The notes beneath the pieces are model-generated. The model was not told the origin of the DNA. It ran no database searches and saw only the letters and a program-made list of their open reading frames with translations. Positions 8,755-19,449 of a stretch of 64,000 nt of DNA are shown here, one piece after another. Location of the stretch: positions 62,001-126,000 of the forward strand of contig JBJXFE010000041.1 of assembly GCA_046153875.1 (NCBI GenBank). Reading direction: 5' to 3'. Each line of letters begins with the position of its first letter. The stretch's first letter is position 1. The stretch is from JBJXFE01 sp046153875. GTDB taxonomy: Bacteria; Planctomycetota; Phycisphaerae; Phycisphaerales; UBA1924. The translations under genes were made by a program, and so were the position numbers.

Positions 8755-11103
8755 GTGCCCCGCAGGACCGGAAACCAGGCGCTCGGCACGCCGCCCCCGG
8801 GCGGCGCGGCGGCCCTCCGGCTCGCCCGGCCTGTCGAGGTCGCCCCGCCCGCGACGGCTTGGCGCGTCCGGGCGGTTATCCCGTGCTTCAACCGGCGCGC
8901 GGACGCCGAACTGCTGCTGAACGACCTGGCCGCCCTCGCCGCGGCCGAACCGACGGTCGACCTGCGCGTGCTGCTCGTGGACAACGCGTCGGAGGAACCG
9001 CTCTTGACGCTGCCGATCCCCGTCGGCGTGCGCCTCGAACACCTGCGGCTCGAGGTGAACACCGGCGGCAGCGGCGGGTTCAACGCCGGGATGGCCCGCG
9101 TGCTGTCGTGCGGCATCCCCGCCGATGCGCGCGAGTTCATCTGGCTGCTCGACAGCGACGCCCGTGTCTCGCCGGCGACGCTCCGCCCCTTGGTGCGGAC
9201 CCTCGAGGTTCACGACGACATCGTGGCCGTGGGGTCGGCTCTGGCGGACGAGACGGGCGAGGTCTTCGAGGTCGGCGGGCGCGTCTGCCCGCGGACGGGC
9301 GAATGGTCCGCCGCCCCCCGGGCCGCGCGCGACGAGCCGCCCGTCGTCCGCGTCGAGTACGCCGCGGCGTGCAGCCTGCTGGTCCGACGCTGGGCCGTCG
9401 AGCGCGCCGGGCTCATGGCCGACGCGTTCGTCGGCGGGGACGACGTCGAATGGTGCCTGCGCCTGGCGCGGGCCACGGGCGGCGCGGTCGCCGTCGCGCC
9501 GCGGTCCATCGCGCGCCACCCGCGCTACGACCGCATGCGCACGTGGTCGCGGTACTACGCGGCCCGCAACACGTTCCTGCCGATCGCGGCGCTCGGCTTG
9601 GGGCCGATGGTCCGTTTCCGCCGCGCGATGCGCGAGGTCGGGCGGGCCCTGGCCCAGGTGATGGTCGGGCGCGACGACCTGGCCGAGCTGCACCTGCGCG
9701 GGCTGGCCGACGCGGCCGACGGCCGAACCTCGGGCCCGGGAGTTGGACTCGTGTACGAGAGGTTCCGCCGGCTCGATACGCTCGGCGCCGACCTCAAGGC
9801 CAATCTCTCAGGTCATCGCGTCCGGCGCGTCACGCTGGGGCGTGACCTGGGTGTCGAGCCCGACCCGATCGTCAAACAGCTCCGCAAGCTCGCGCTCGAC
9901 CCCACCATCCGCCCGCCGAGCGTGAAAGGCGCCTGGACCGCGAAGGCGGTCCGCGGCGGGCTCTGGCGGCTCTTCAAGCGGCCGCCGGCGGACGCGGCGA
10001 TCGTGTCGGCCCGGGCGCGTCCGGAAGACTGGCTCGCCGCGCCCACGCTCATCACAGTCTGCCCGGAGGGGTTTGTCATTCGGCGTGTCGGGCGGGCGGA
10101 TCGGTGGCGCCGCGCGGCCACCGTCGCCACGCGGGGCTTGGCGGTGGCGGTGCGGCTCGCCCGGCGGCCCCCACAACGGCCCGCGCCCGCCGAACCCCCG
10201 GCGCCGACCGCCGTCTCAACCATCTCCATTGTCGTCGTGAGCCACAACCGTCGCGATGCCCTGGGCCGCACGCTGACGCGGCTCGCCGTCGAGTTCGGCG
10301 CGACGAGCGCCGACGCGCCCCGATCGCCCGAGATCATCGTCGTGGACAACGCCTCGACCGACGGCACGCCCGAACACCTCGCGGCGGAGTTCCCCGGCGT
10401 GCGTGTCGCGCGGTTGGAAGAAAACCTCGGCGTCGCGGCGTACAACGTCGGTGTGGGGCTGGCGACGGGTGACCTTGTGCTCGTGCTCGATGACGACTCG
10501 TGGCCCGAGCCGGGCGTGGTCGAGCAGGCCGCGCGGCTCCTGGACCGACGCCCGGACGTGGCCGCGGTCGCCTTCCACCCGCGGCACCCCGCGACCGACG
10601 CCAGCGAGTGGGGCTTCGCCGAAGGTGTCGAGCCTGATGACCGCTGGCCGTTCATGGGCTGCGGGAACCTCGTGCGACGCGAAGCGTGGCGGCGCGTCGG
10701 TGGGTATGAAGCGGCATACTTCCTCTACCGCAACGACACGGACCTGGCGCTGAAACTCCTGGCCGCCGGGATGGGCGTCCACTTCAACCCCGCGTGGGTC
10801 GTCCGCCACGACAGCCCGGCCGCGGCGCGCAAGTCCGCACGCTGGTGCGAGCTGGCGACCCGCAACTGGTTCTGGACCGCCCGCCGGCACGGGCGCGGGC
10901 TGACGAAGCTCGCGGCGATCACTTCCGGTTGGGCGTGGGCCCACCGGCTGGCGCGCTGGAGTCCGGCTTCGCACGTCGCGGTGATCCGCGGGGCGGCCGC
11001 GGGGCTCGTCCGCCGGCCGCCGCCGCTGCCCGAGGGCCGGGGGGTACGACGCGACGGCGCCGCGTTCCAGCGGCTCCTGCGCCTCAAGCGCGGGCGGCGA
11101 TGA
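8755..11103 (+). CDS. Tandem-domain family 2 glycosyltransferase
   Basis: 782 aa with two complete GT2 (GT-A fold) catalytic domains in one chain. Domain 1 (about 30-290) has VIPCFNRR, VDNASEE, the metal-binding LLDSDAR in place of DxD, and GDDVEWCLRLA. Domain 2 (about 480-740) has VVVSHNRRDAL, VDNASTDGTPEH, the DDDSWPEPG metal site and the acceptor-side NDTDLALKLLAAG. Both resemble rhamnosyl- or galactofuranosyl-type transferases acting on cell-surface glycans. No transmembrane segment is seen, so it is probably cytoplasmic. The GTG start is set by TAGACT at spacing 5. The 3' end overlaps the convergent YkgJ-like gene by 20 bp. Confidence 0.87.
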   Translation: MPRRTGNQALGTPPPGGAAALRLARPVEVAPPATAWRVRAVIPCFNRRADAELLLNDLAALAAAEPTVDLRVLLVDNASEEPLLTLPIPVGVRLEHLRLEVNTGGSGGFNAGMARVLSCGIPADAREFIWLLDSDARVSPATLRPLVRTLEVHDDIVAVGSALADETGEVFEVGGRVCPRTGEWSAAPRAARDEPPVVRVEYAAACSLLVRRWAVERAGLMADAFVGGDDVEWCLRLARATGGAVAVAPRSIARHPRYDRMRTWSRYYAARNTFLPIAALGLGPMVRFRRAMREVGRALAQVMVGRDDLAELHLRGLADAADGRTSGPGVGLVYERFRRLDTLGADLKANLSGHRVRRVTLGRDLGVEPDPIVKQLRKLALDPTIRPPSVKGAWTAKAVRGGLWRLFKRPPADAAIVSARARPEDWLAAPTLITVCPEGFVIRRVGRADRWRRAATVATRGLAVAVRLARRPPQRPAPAEPPAPTAVSTISIVVVSHNRRDALGRTLTRLAVEFGATSADAPRSPEIIVVDNASTDGTPEHLAAEFPGVRVARLEENLGVAAYNVGVGLATGDLVLVLDDDSWPEPGVVEQAARLLDRRPDVAAVAFHPRHPATDASEWGFAEGVEPDDRWPFMGCGNLVRREAWRRVGGYEAAYFLYRNDTDLALKLLAAGMGVHFNPAWVVRHDSPAAARKSARWCELATRNWFWTARRHGRGLTKLAAITSGWAWAHRLARWSPASHVAVIRGAAAGLVRRPPPLPEGRGVRRDGAAFQRLLRLKRGRR

Positions 11104-11626
11104 ACAGCTCCAGCAGCCCGCGCCACTCGGCATAGCGGTAGGCAATCGCGCGGCGCTCGTGCAGCGACTTGATCCGCTCGATGGCACGTTCGCTCAGCTC
11201 GCGCTGCCATTCCTGAGTGGATCGATCGCAGAAGTACACGCGGCACCCGAGCGGGCGGATCGCGTGCGCGCCGCAGAGGTTAAGCACCTGGAACGGGCAG
11301 CCGCCGCGGGCGCGGGCGTCGGCGAGGGAAGCAGCGGTCAGTTCGGGGGGGCGCGGGGCCGCCCCGAGCACGCGGAGCGGCGAGGTGGATGCTTCACGCG
11401 CGGCGTTCGTCGCCAGCCGCGACACCGTGTACGCGGCCTCCAGACCGGTGACATACAGCCGGTGCCCCGTCTTCGCGAAGTTGCAGCAGCGCCCCGAGGC
11501 CCAGCACGCGGGTCCGCGGGCCTCGATCTCGGCGGCCACTGCGGCGTAGACGCCCTCCAGTTCGGCCGCCACCGCGAGGTTTCGCGCGGCGTCGAGCCAG
11601 TGCGTGGCCAGGGCGGCGTCGTCCAT
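11084..11626 (-). CDS. YkgJ-family cysteine cluster protein
   Basis: 180 aa. Contains the scattered cysteine pattern of the YkgJ/UPF0153 family, proposed to bind zinc or an iron-sulfur centre: C-x6-CC (CWASGRCCNF), then GGCPFQ, LCGAH, PLGCRVYFC. The N-terminal 30 residues are helical and Ala-rich. Function is unknown in the family. The ATG at 11626 faces a divergent gene whose ATG is only 21 bp away, and the TATCGT hexamer 5 nt upstream suggests a leaderless mRNA. The 3' end overlaps the convergent glycosyltransferase gene by 20 bp. Confidence 0.85.
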   Translation of the reverse strand: MDDAALATHWLDAARNLAVAAELEGVYAAVAAEIEARGPACWASGRCCNFAKTGHRLYVTGLEAAYTVSRLATNAAREASTSPLRVLGAAPRPPELTAASLADARARGGCPFQVLNLCGAHAIRPLGCRVYFCDRSTQEWQRELSERAIERIKSLHERRAIAYRYAEWRGLLELFIAARA

Positions 11627-11631
11627 GGCAC

Positions 11632-11641
11632 ACGATACGCT
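11632..11641. promoter_or_regulatory. Overlapping divergent -10-like elements between two start codons
   Basis: On the minus strand TATCGT (11632-11637) lies 5 nt before the ATG at 11626. On the plus strand TACGCT (11636-11641) lies 6 nt before the ATG at 11648. The two hexamers share two base pairs. Both genes would be leaderless and their promoters mutually exclusive. Confidence 0.55.
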
Positions 11642-11647
11642 TTCCCC

Positions 11648-12019
11648 ATGCCCCCTTGGCTCACCACCGTTCTGCTGCTGATCGCCTCCAACACCTTCAT
11701 GACCTTCGCGTGGTACTACCACGTGCAGAAGAAGGCCTGGCCGCTGCTCATGGCGATCGGCATCTCGTGGCTGATCGCCCTGCCCGAGTACATCCTGCAG
11801 GTGCCCGCCAACCGTGTCGGGCACGAGGGCCACGGCGGGCCGTTCACCCTGCCGCAGCTCAAGATCATCCAGGAAGCCATCACCCTCACCGTGTTCGTCG
11901 CGTTCACGGTGTGGATGGCGAACGAGAAACCCCGCGTGAACGATTACGTCGCGTTCGGGCTGGTGCTGCTGGCGGTGGTGGTGGCGATGGCCGGGCGCGC
12001 GAAGGCGATGCCGGCATGA
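11648..12019 (+). CDS. DUF486/DMT-like small integral membrane protein
   Basis: 123 aa with four predicted membrane helices (about 5-22, 30-48, 75-95, 105-120). The sequence, including NTFMTFAWYYH near residue 15 and QLKIIQEAITL near residue 80, matches the DUF486 family, a compact relative of drug/metabolite transporters. Substrate is unknown. The start is fixed by TACGCT 6 nt upstream. The stop overlaps the next ATG in an ATGA arrangement, so it is translationally coupled to the following zinc-ribbon membrane protein. Confidence 0.85.
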   Translation: MPPWLTTVLLLIASNTFMTFAWYYHVQKKAWPLLMAIGISWLIALPEYILQVPANRVGHEGHGGPFTLPQLKIIQEAITLTVFVAFTVWMANEKPRVNDYVAFGLVLLAVVVAMAGRAKAMPA

Positions 12020-12462
12020 GCCTGAAGCGTGCCCATCCAGGGTACGAGTGCGAGTGGTGCCGCTACGACCTTTCGGCGCTGGTCGAACCGCCCGCGCCCG
12101 TGACCTGCCCCGAGTGCGGCGCGGCGTTCGGCTGGCCGCCGCCGATCCGGCGCGGGCGCTGGCCCCACCCGGTGCGCATCGCGGCGACCGCGTCGGGCGC
12201 CAACGCGGCGAATCTGGCGGTCCTGTGGCTGATTTGCCTCTCGCCCGAAGCGAGGTCGCTCCTGTTCGCGCTGTGGATGCCGCTGACCGTGATCTGGGCC
12301 GCGCTGTGCTTCGGGCCGCCGTGGTGGACGGCGCGAGCGCTCTCGGATCGGCATTCCGGGCCCGCCGAACGCCGCCGAGCCCGCGCGGGGCTGACCGCCG
12401 CGGCGTGGCTGGCCAATCTCGGGCTCACGTGGCTGGCGTTGGCGTCGATCCCTTCGGGATGA
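12016..12462 (+). CDS. Zinc-ribbon membrane protein, paralogue 1
   Basis: 148 aa, no known function. The N-terminus has a short zinc ribbon, CEWCRYDLSAL then CPECGAAFGWPPP, followed by two hydrophobic segments near residues 60-80 and 82-100 and a third near the C-terminus. It is coupled to the preceding DUF486 gene by an ATGA overlap and followed 13 bp later by a related gene with the same layout. The C-x2-C-x-YDL-x(n)-CPECG pattern recurs in both, implying tandem duplication. Probably inner-membrane with a cytoplasmic ribbon. Confidence 0.78.
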   Translation: MSLKRAHPGYECEWCRYDLSALVEPPAPVTCPECGAAFGWPPPIRRGRWPHPVRIAATASGANAANLAVLWLICLSPEARSLLFALWMPLTVIWAALCFGPPWWTARALSDRHSGPAERRRARAGLTAAAWLANLGLTWLALASIPSG

Positions 12463-12475
12463 GAGGTGGCCGCCC

Positions 12476-12949
12476 GTGCCGAGCGACCCGTTGAGCCTGC
12501 GGTTCGGCTGCGAGCAGTGCGGGTACGACCTCACCGGGCTCGCACCCCCGGGGGTGGGGGGGGTGGGCGAACACGACGGCGTGAAGTGCCCCGAGTGCGG
12601 CGAGGGTTACTCGTGGCCCCCGCCCCTGATGCTCGCGCCGTGGCCCGCGTGGTGGTCGATCGCGCTGCGCCTGTGCGGGCCGACGATCGTGTTCCTGATC
12701 CTGTTCGGTGCCGGTGTGATACTGATTCCGCAGCCGTCGTGGGCGTGCATGGGCGCGCCCTTGATCGTGGTGGTGTGGGTCATGCTGGCGGTCGGCCACC
12801 CCGCTGCGGGCGCGTACGACCAGGCGGCCCGTCACGAACTCCGCCCGCGCCGCCCGAAGACCGCCCGCCGCCTCGCGTGGGCGGGGATCCTCGCGAACCT
12901 GGCACTGACCGCCGCGGGCCTCGTCGTCGTCGGCGCCCTGGTGCGCTGA
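12476..12949 (+). CDS. Zinc-ribbon membrane protein, paralogue 2
   Basis: 157 aa from a GTG start preceded by GAGGTGG. It repeats the architecture of the gene just upstream: CEQCGYDLTGL, then CPECGEGYSWPPP, then three hydrophobic segments (about 60-80, 84-105, 130-155). Sequence outside the ribbon is clearly diverged, so the duplication is not recent. There is no identifiable function. A Gly-rich insertion separates the two halves of the ribbon. It closes the three-gene run that begins at 11648. Confidence 0.75.
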   Translation: MPSDPLSLRFGCEQCGYDLTGLAPPGVGGVGEHDGVKCPECGEGYSWPPPLMLAPWPAWWSIALRLCGPTIVFLILFGAGVILIPQPSWACMGAPLIVVVWVMLAVGHPAAGAYDQAARHELRPRRPKTARRLAWAGILANLALTAAGLVVVGALVR

Positions 12950-13063
12950 CGCGGCGTCGCCGTGAGGCGGCGCGTCGGGAGCCTTGCGGCGGTCGCTGTC
13001 GGATGATCGCTCGCGGGACTCACGCGGTCCGCCGCACAAACCCCGTGCGCCGAACGGCTCGGC

Positions 13064-13069
13064 CTACAG
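13064..13069 (+). promoter_or_regulatory. TACAGT -10-like element for the RND efflux operon
   Basis: The gene-free stretch 12950-13150 contains TACAGT at 13064-13069. A start site near 13076 would leave a leader of about 75 nt before the adaptor gene ATG. I see no operator palindrome or regulator gene beside it. Confidence 0.35.
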
Positions 13070-13150
13070 TTGCGCGAATCCCGTTCGCCCGAGCCGTCGA
13101 ACGGACGAGTCGCGGGAGCGGCGGTCCCTCATCTCCGGCGGCGAGAAGCC

Positions 13151-14554
13151 ATGGCAGGCGCGTCCGACTCCCCATTCGTGCTCCGACTCGCGTCGTACAT
13201 CCTCAAGGGCGGCCTCGGCTTCGTCGTGCTCGCGGGCGGCGTCGGTGTCTTCGCATTCCTCGTCGGCACGAAGCCCGACCCGGCACAAGCCCCGCGCCAC
13301 GACCACGTCGTGACCGTGCGGGCCGTCGAGGTGCGCCCGATGCCCGTGCCGCGGGTCTGGGAGGGGTACGGCACGGCACGGGCGATGCGGTCGGCGGACG
13401 TGGCGGCGCAGGTCGCGGCGCGGGTCGTCGAGCGGCCCGTGGGCATCGAGGCCGGCGTGACGCTGGCCGCGGGCGACGTGATCGTGCGCCTCGACCCGGT
13501 GGATTTCGAGCAGCGCGTGGCGGCGTCGCAGGCCCTGATCGTCTCGTGGGAGGCGCAGCTCGCCGGGCTGGACGTGGACGAGCGCCGGCTCGGCGGGCAG
13601 CTCGAGATCATGCACGAGGAAATCCGGCTCGAGGAGCGGGAGGTCGAGCGGGTTGCGTCGGCCGTGGAGCTGCGCGGGGCCAACGACATCGAGGTCGAGC
13701 GCCGCCGCAAGGAGTTGGCGCGCCGGCAGCGTGAGAGGGCCGCGCTCCAGCAGCTCGCCGAGTTGATCCCGCCCAGGCGCGCCCAGGTCGGGGCGCAGAT
13801 CGCCAACGAGCGGGCGAACCTGCGGCTGGCGCAGGAGAACCTGGAACGGGCGACGGTCCGCGCGCCGATCGGGGGCGTGCTCCAGGAAGTCTTCGCGCAG
13901 CCCGGAGAGATGATGTCCGTGGGCGCCCTCGTGGCGCGCATCGTGGACCTCTCGCGCGTCGAGGTGCCGCTGAGGCTGCCGGTGTCGGCCGCGGACCTGC
14001 TCAGGGCGGGTGACGCGGTTGACCTCGGCCCTGACTCGCCGGGGTCCGGGGGCACGGGGGCGCGCTGGCGCGGGCGCGTCGTGCGCATCGCGCCGGAAGC
14101 CGACGCCCAGAGCCGCACCATCACGGTGTACGTCGAGGTCGCCCAGCAACCCGGCGTTGCCGGGTCGGTGCGCCATGGGTTGCTGCTGCCCGGCCAGTTC
14201 GTGGCGGGCACGGTCACCACCGCCGCCGACCAGCCCCGCATCGCCGTGCCCCGCATCGCGGTCAACGGCGACCGCGTCATGATCGCGCAGGATGGTGAGG
14301 GGGGCTCGCGGGCGAAGGCCGTGACGGTCAGCGTGCTCTTTCATGCGCGGGGGGCGATCTCGGACATCGATCCGACGGAAACCGAGTGGGCGGTACTCGC
14401 GTCCGGGCTCAGCGGCGGCGAGCGGGTCATCACGACAAACCTCGACGAGCTGCGCGACGGCACCTCCGTGCGTATCGAGGCCGCGGGGCCGGTCGCGGCG
14501 GAGAGCGGCGGGGGCGGTGCGGCCGCGCCGGGGAGCGGGGGGGGCGGGCCGTGA
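13151..14554 (+). CDS. RND efflux periplasmic adaptor (membrane fusion protein)
   Basis: 467 aa, HlyD/AcrA-like. One N-terminal membrane anchor (about 18-40), then the split lipoyl/barrel region (EGYGTARAMRSADV near 72-85 and RAPIGGVLQE near 237) flanking an Arg/Glu-rich coiled-coil hairpin (about 135-225). A C-terminal membrane-proximal domain ends in a Gly-rich tail. It links the inner-membrane pump to an outer-membrane channel. Its TGA overlaps the GTG of the pump gene (GTGA), so the two are co-translated. No TolC-type gene follows. In-frame starts upstream at 13070 would add a basic stretch and are less likely. Confidence 0.88.
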   Translation: MAGASDSPFVLRLASYILKGGLGFVVLAGGVGVFAFLVGTKPDPAQAPRHDHVVTVRAVEVRPMPVPRVWEGYGTARAMRSADVAAQVAARVVERPVGIEAGVTLAAGDVIVRLDPVDFEQRVAASQALIVSWEAQLAGLDVDERRLGGQLEIMHEEIRLEEREVERVASAVELRGANDIEVERRRKELARRQRERAALQQLAELIPPRRAQVGAQIANERANLRLAQENLERATVRAPIGGVLQEVFAQPGEMMSVGALVARIVDLSRVEVPLRLPVSAADLLRAGDAVDLGPDSPGSGGTGARWRGRVVRIAPEADAQSRTITVYVEVAQQPGVAGSVRHGLLLPGQFVAGTVTTAADQPRIAVPRIAVNGDRVMIAQDGEGGSRAKAVTVSVLFHARGAISDIDPTETEWAVLASGLSGGERVITTNLDELRDGTSVRIEAAGPVAAESGGGGAAAPGSGGGGP

Positions 14555-17500
14555 CCCTCGCGGACTTCGGCGTGCGCAAGCCCGTGGTGGCCGAGCTGCT
14601 GATGTGGGTCATCATCGGCGCCGGGCTCGTCTTCGGGTTCTCGCTGCGCCGCGAGTTCTTCCCCGAGATCCGCCCCAGCCGGGTCCTCGTGGCCGCGCCC
14701 TATCCCGGGGCCTCGCCCGACGAGATCGAGTCGGCGCTGGCCCGCAAGATCGAGGACCGGCTGGTGGACCTCCGCGACGTCAAGGAGATCCAGACCACGG
14801 TCGTCGAGGGGCTGGCGACCGTAACGGTGGAGTTCGAGGACGGCGTGGACGCCGAGGCCGCCGTCGCGCAGGTGAAGCGAGAGGTCGATGCACTGCAGGA
14901 CCTGCCCGAAGGTGCCGAGCGGATCATCGTCAACAAGTTCGAGCCCAATCTCCCGGCGATCAGCCTCTCCCTCGTGGGCGGAGCGGACGAACGGGCGATG
15001 AAGGAAGCCGCGCGGGAGATCCGCGACGACCTGCGGACGCTCCCCGGCATGGGCGAGGTTCGCCTCGGCGGCGTGCGGAACGATGAACTGATCGTCGAGG
15101 TGCGCCCCGCGGCGATGCTCGAGCACGGGCTCAGCCTGCCCGCGGTGGCGGACAAGGTCCGGGCCGCGATGATCGACCTGCCCGGCGGCGCGGTCCGCAC
15201 GGGGCGGATGAATGTCGGGGTGCGCACGGCGGGGGCGGCGGACGACGCCGCGGCGGTGCGGTCGATTGTCGTCAAGTCCCTGCCCGACGGGCGGGCGCTG
15301 AAGCTGGGCGAGATCGCCGACGTGCGCGACGGCTTCGTGGACGCCGAGTTCATCACGCGGGTCAACGGCAAGCCGGGCGTGACGCTGACGGTGTTCAAGG
15401 TCGGCAAGCAGGACGCCGTGGCGATGGCCGAGGCGGTCAAGGCCTACGCCGCGGGGCGCCGGCAGCAGGACCACGTCCGCCCGCTGCGCGACCGCTTCCT
15501 CGACGTGGTCTCCGGGAGCGGGAGCGCCGCGCTGCTCAAGCAGGCGAACGAGCTGGGCCGGTCCAAGACCGTGCCCCCGCCGGGCGAACTGGTGCTGACC
15601 AACGACCTGGCGCGGTTCATCGTGGGCCGCCTCACCACGCTGACCGAGGATGGGCTCTCCGGTGCCGTGCTGATCTTCATCACGCTGGTGATCGTGCTGA
15701 ACCTGCGCGCGGCGTGGTGGGTCACGACCGGGCTGGCCGTGTCGATCTTCGGCACCCTCGCGGCCATGTCGTTCCTGGGCATCACGCTCAACCTCCTCAC
15801 GATGTTCGGGCTCATCATCGTGCTCGGGCTGCTGGCCGACGACGCGATCGTCATCTCCGAGAACATCACAGCCCGGCACGAACGGGGGGAGCCCGCGAAC
15901 GTGGCGGCGGCCAAGGGCACCAACGAGGTCTACTGGCCCGTCATCACCACGGTCCTCACGATGATCTTCGCGTTCATGCCGCTGGCCCTGATCGGCGGGC
16001 AGATGGGCGACTTCCTTTCCGTGCTGCCCTGGGTGGTCGGCGCCGCCCTGGGCGTCTCGTTGCTCGAAGCGCTCATCATCCTGCCGGCGCACATGGCCCA
16101 CACGCTGCGCCGGCTCGAGGACGAGCGGGCCGGGCGGGTGCGGCCCAGCCGCCTGCGGCGCTTCGAGCGCTGGTTCGACGGGGCCCGCGACGCGGTCTTC
16201 AACAACTACATCGTGCCGTGGTACCTGCGCGTGCTCAAGCCCTGCACGCGCCGCCCGTGGCTGACGCTCTCCGGCGCCGCGGCGGCGGTCATTATCTCGT
16301 TGGGCATGGTCGCGGGCGGGCGCCTGCCGTTCGTGTTCTTCGAGGCGTCGGACAGCGAAACGGTCTTTGCGCGCTTGCGCATGGCGATCGGCACCCCGAT
16401 CGACCAGACCGACGCGGTGGTCAAGCAGATCGAGGCCGCCGCACTCGCCCAGCCCGAGGTCGCCAGCGCCTACTCGGCGGTCGGCTACTCCGGCGGCACC
16501 GACGGCTCGGGCGAGGTCCAGCAGACGCACCTGGCCACCATCATCATCGAGCTGACGCCGGTCGAGAGCCGCGACCGCCCCAGCGGCGCCGTCATCGAGT
16601 CGATCCGCGCGGCCGTCGGCGACACGCCCGGCGTCCGCAGCTTCCGCATGGAGGCGATCCAGGGCGGGCCGGAAGGGATGGACATCGAGCTGGCCGTGAC
16701 CGGCCCGGACGCGCTCACCATCATGCCCGCCGTCGAGCAGATCAGGGTCGCGCTGGAGAGCTACCAGGGCGTCGAGGGTGTGGCCGATGACGCCGACACC
16801 GGCCAGCGCGAGCTGCGGCTCACGCTCCGTCCCGGCGCCTACGACCTGGGCTTCACGCCCGAGTCCGTGGCCCGCCAGGTCCGCGGGGCGGTCTACGGCA
16901 TCGAGGCCCACACCTTCGCGGGCGAGCGCGAGGACGTGGACGTGCGCGTGCGCCTCCCCGAGGCCGAGCGGCGGAGCCTGGCCGCGATCGAGTCGATGCA
17001 CGTCTTCTCGCCGACGGGCGCGCCCGTCCCGCTCGCCGAGGTCGTCCGCGTGGAGGAGGCGGAGGGGTACGCGACCGTGCGCCTGCTCGACGGGCGCCGG
17101 GCCGTCACCGTTTCCGCCGAGGCGGCCGACGGCGTCGCCAACCCCGAGGAAGTCGTCGCCAAGGTCCGCCCGCTGCTGCGCCAGATCGAGCGCGCGACAC
17201 CGGGGCTCGTGATCGTCGAGCGCGGGCGACAGAAGGAACTGACCGAGTCGTTCTCGACGCTGCCCTACGGCATCCTCACCGCGGCCGGGCTGATCTACGT
17301 CGCCCTCGCGTGGCTCTTCCAGAGCTACGTGCAGCCGCTGGTGGTGATGACCGCGATCCCGTTCGCGACCATCGGGATGGTGTGGGGCCACCTGCTGATG
17401 GGGTTCAACCTCACCTTCCTGTCGCTGATCGGGTTCATCGCGCTGACCGGGATCGTCGTGAACGACTCGCTGATCTTCATCGAGTTCTACAACCAGCGGC

Positions 17501-17811
17501 GGCGCGACGGGTTGAGCCTTTTGGACGCGGTCATCGACACGGGTCGCTGCCGCATCCGCGCGATCCTGCTCACCACCACGACGACGGTGCCGGGGCTCGC
17601 CCCCCTGATGATGTCGCAGTCGTTCCAGGCCCGGTTTCTGATCCCGATGGCCATCACAATCTGCTTCGGGCTGATGGCCTCGACGGTGCTGGTGCTGATC
17701 GCGCTCCCGTGCCTGCTCATCGCGCTGGAGCAGACGCGCCGGGCGCTGAAGGCGGTGTGGACGGGGCGGTTCGAACCCGAGAGTCGATCGGGCGCAGCGC
17801 CTGCCGCCTGA
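14551..17811 (+). CDS. RND-family efflux permease (AcrB/MexB superfamily)
   Basis: 1086 aa, close to the usual 1040, starting at a GTG overlapping the adaptor stop by 4 nt. Typical features are a first helix near residues 15-35, a periplasmic porter domain, a central block of helices around 360-560 and a second set after 890. The transmembrane-4 proton-relay pair is kept in LLADDAIVISEN. In helix 10 the usual lysine is replaced (GIVVNDSLIFIEF), as in the subgroup of RND pumps that lack the AcrB lysine. Expected to expel hydrophobic compounds using proton flow; substrate unknown. The convergent htrA stop is only 3 bp beyond its own. Confidence 0.9.
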   Translation: MTLADFGVRKPVVAELLMWVIIGAGLVFGFSLRREFFPEIRPSRVLVAAPYPGASPDEIESALARKIEDRLVDLRDVKEIQTTVVEGLATVTVEFEDGVDAEAAVAQVKREVDALQDLPEGAERIIVNKFEPNLPAISLSLVGGADERAMKEAAREIRDDLRTLPGMGEVRLGGVRNDELIVEVRPAAMLEHGLSLPAVADKVRAAMIDLPGGAVRTGRMNVGVRTAGAADDAAAVRSIVVKSLPDGRALKLGEIADVRDGFVDAEFITRVNGKPGVTLTVFKVGKQDAVAMAEAVKAYAAGRRQQDHVRPLRDRFLDVVSGSGSAALLKQANELGRSKTVPPPGELVLTNDLARFIVGRLTTLTEDGLSGAVLIFITLVIVLNLRAAWWVTTGLAVSIFGTLAAMSFLGITLNLLTMFGLIIVLGLLADDAIVISENITARHERGEPANVAAAKGTNEVYWPVITTVLTMIFAFMPLALIGGQMGDFLSVLPWVVGAALGVSLLEALIILPAHMAHTLRRLEDERAGRVRPSRLRRFERWFDGARDAVFNNYIVPWYLRVLKPCTRRPWLTLSGAAAAVIISLGMVAGGRLPFVFFEASDSETVFARLRMAIGTPIDQTDAVVKQIEAAALAQPEVASAYSAVGYSGGTDGSGEVQQTHLATIIIELTPVESRDRPSGAVIESIRAAVGDTPGVRSFRMEAIQGGPEGMDIELAVTGPDALTIMPAVEQIRVALESYQGVEGVADDADTGQRELRLTLRPGAYDLGFTPESVARQVRGAVYGIEAHTFAGEREDVDVRVRLPEAERRSLAAIESMHVFSPTGAPVPLAEVVRVEEAEGYATVRLLDGRRAVTVSAEAADGVANPEEVVAKVRPLLRQIERATPGLVIVERGRQKELTESFSTLPYGILTAAGLIYVALAWLFQSYVQPLVVMTAIPFATIGMVWGHLLMGFNLTFLSLIGFIALTGIVVNDSLIFIEFYNQRRRDGLSLLDAVIDTGRCRIRAILLTTTTTVPGLAPLMMSQSFQARFLIPMAITICFGLMASTVLVLIALPCLLIALEQTRRALKAVWTGRFEPESRSGAAPAA

Positions 17812-17814
17812 CGG

Positions 17815-19341
<1,527 letters not shown>

Positions 19342-19402
19342 GGCTTTCCGGCGCGGGTGGAACCCCGTCCCGGCCTCCTTCCGTGGAACGGCGTGCACCA
19401 GC

Positions 19403-19408
19403 ACTCTA
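19403..19408 (-). promoter_or_regulatory. TAGAGT -10-like element for htrA
   Basis: Lies between queE and htrA on the minus strand. It would start a leader of about 55 nt containing AAGGAGG before the htrA ATG, so htrA can be expressed independently of the upstream queuosine genes. Confidence 0.35.
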
Positions 19409-19449
19409 TTCCATGAAGATGCGCCGGCGGGTCCGATCCGTCAGACCCG

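Noticed and set aside
6453..9845. Open frame of 1130 codons on the plus strand spanning the cyclophilin and glycosyltransferase genes
   Set aside because: It crosses two unrelated genes in incompatible frames and lacks any conserved motif.
14341..17391. Open frame of 1016 codons on the minus strand opposite the RND pump
   Set aside because: It lies antisense to a well-conserved gene, is rich in Arg/His/Gly/Ala/Asp, shows no family motif, and arises from high GC3 codons on the opposite strand.
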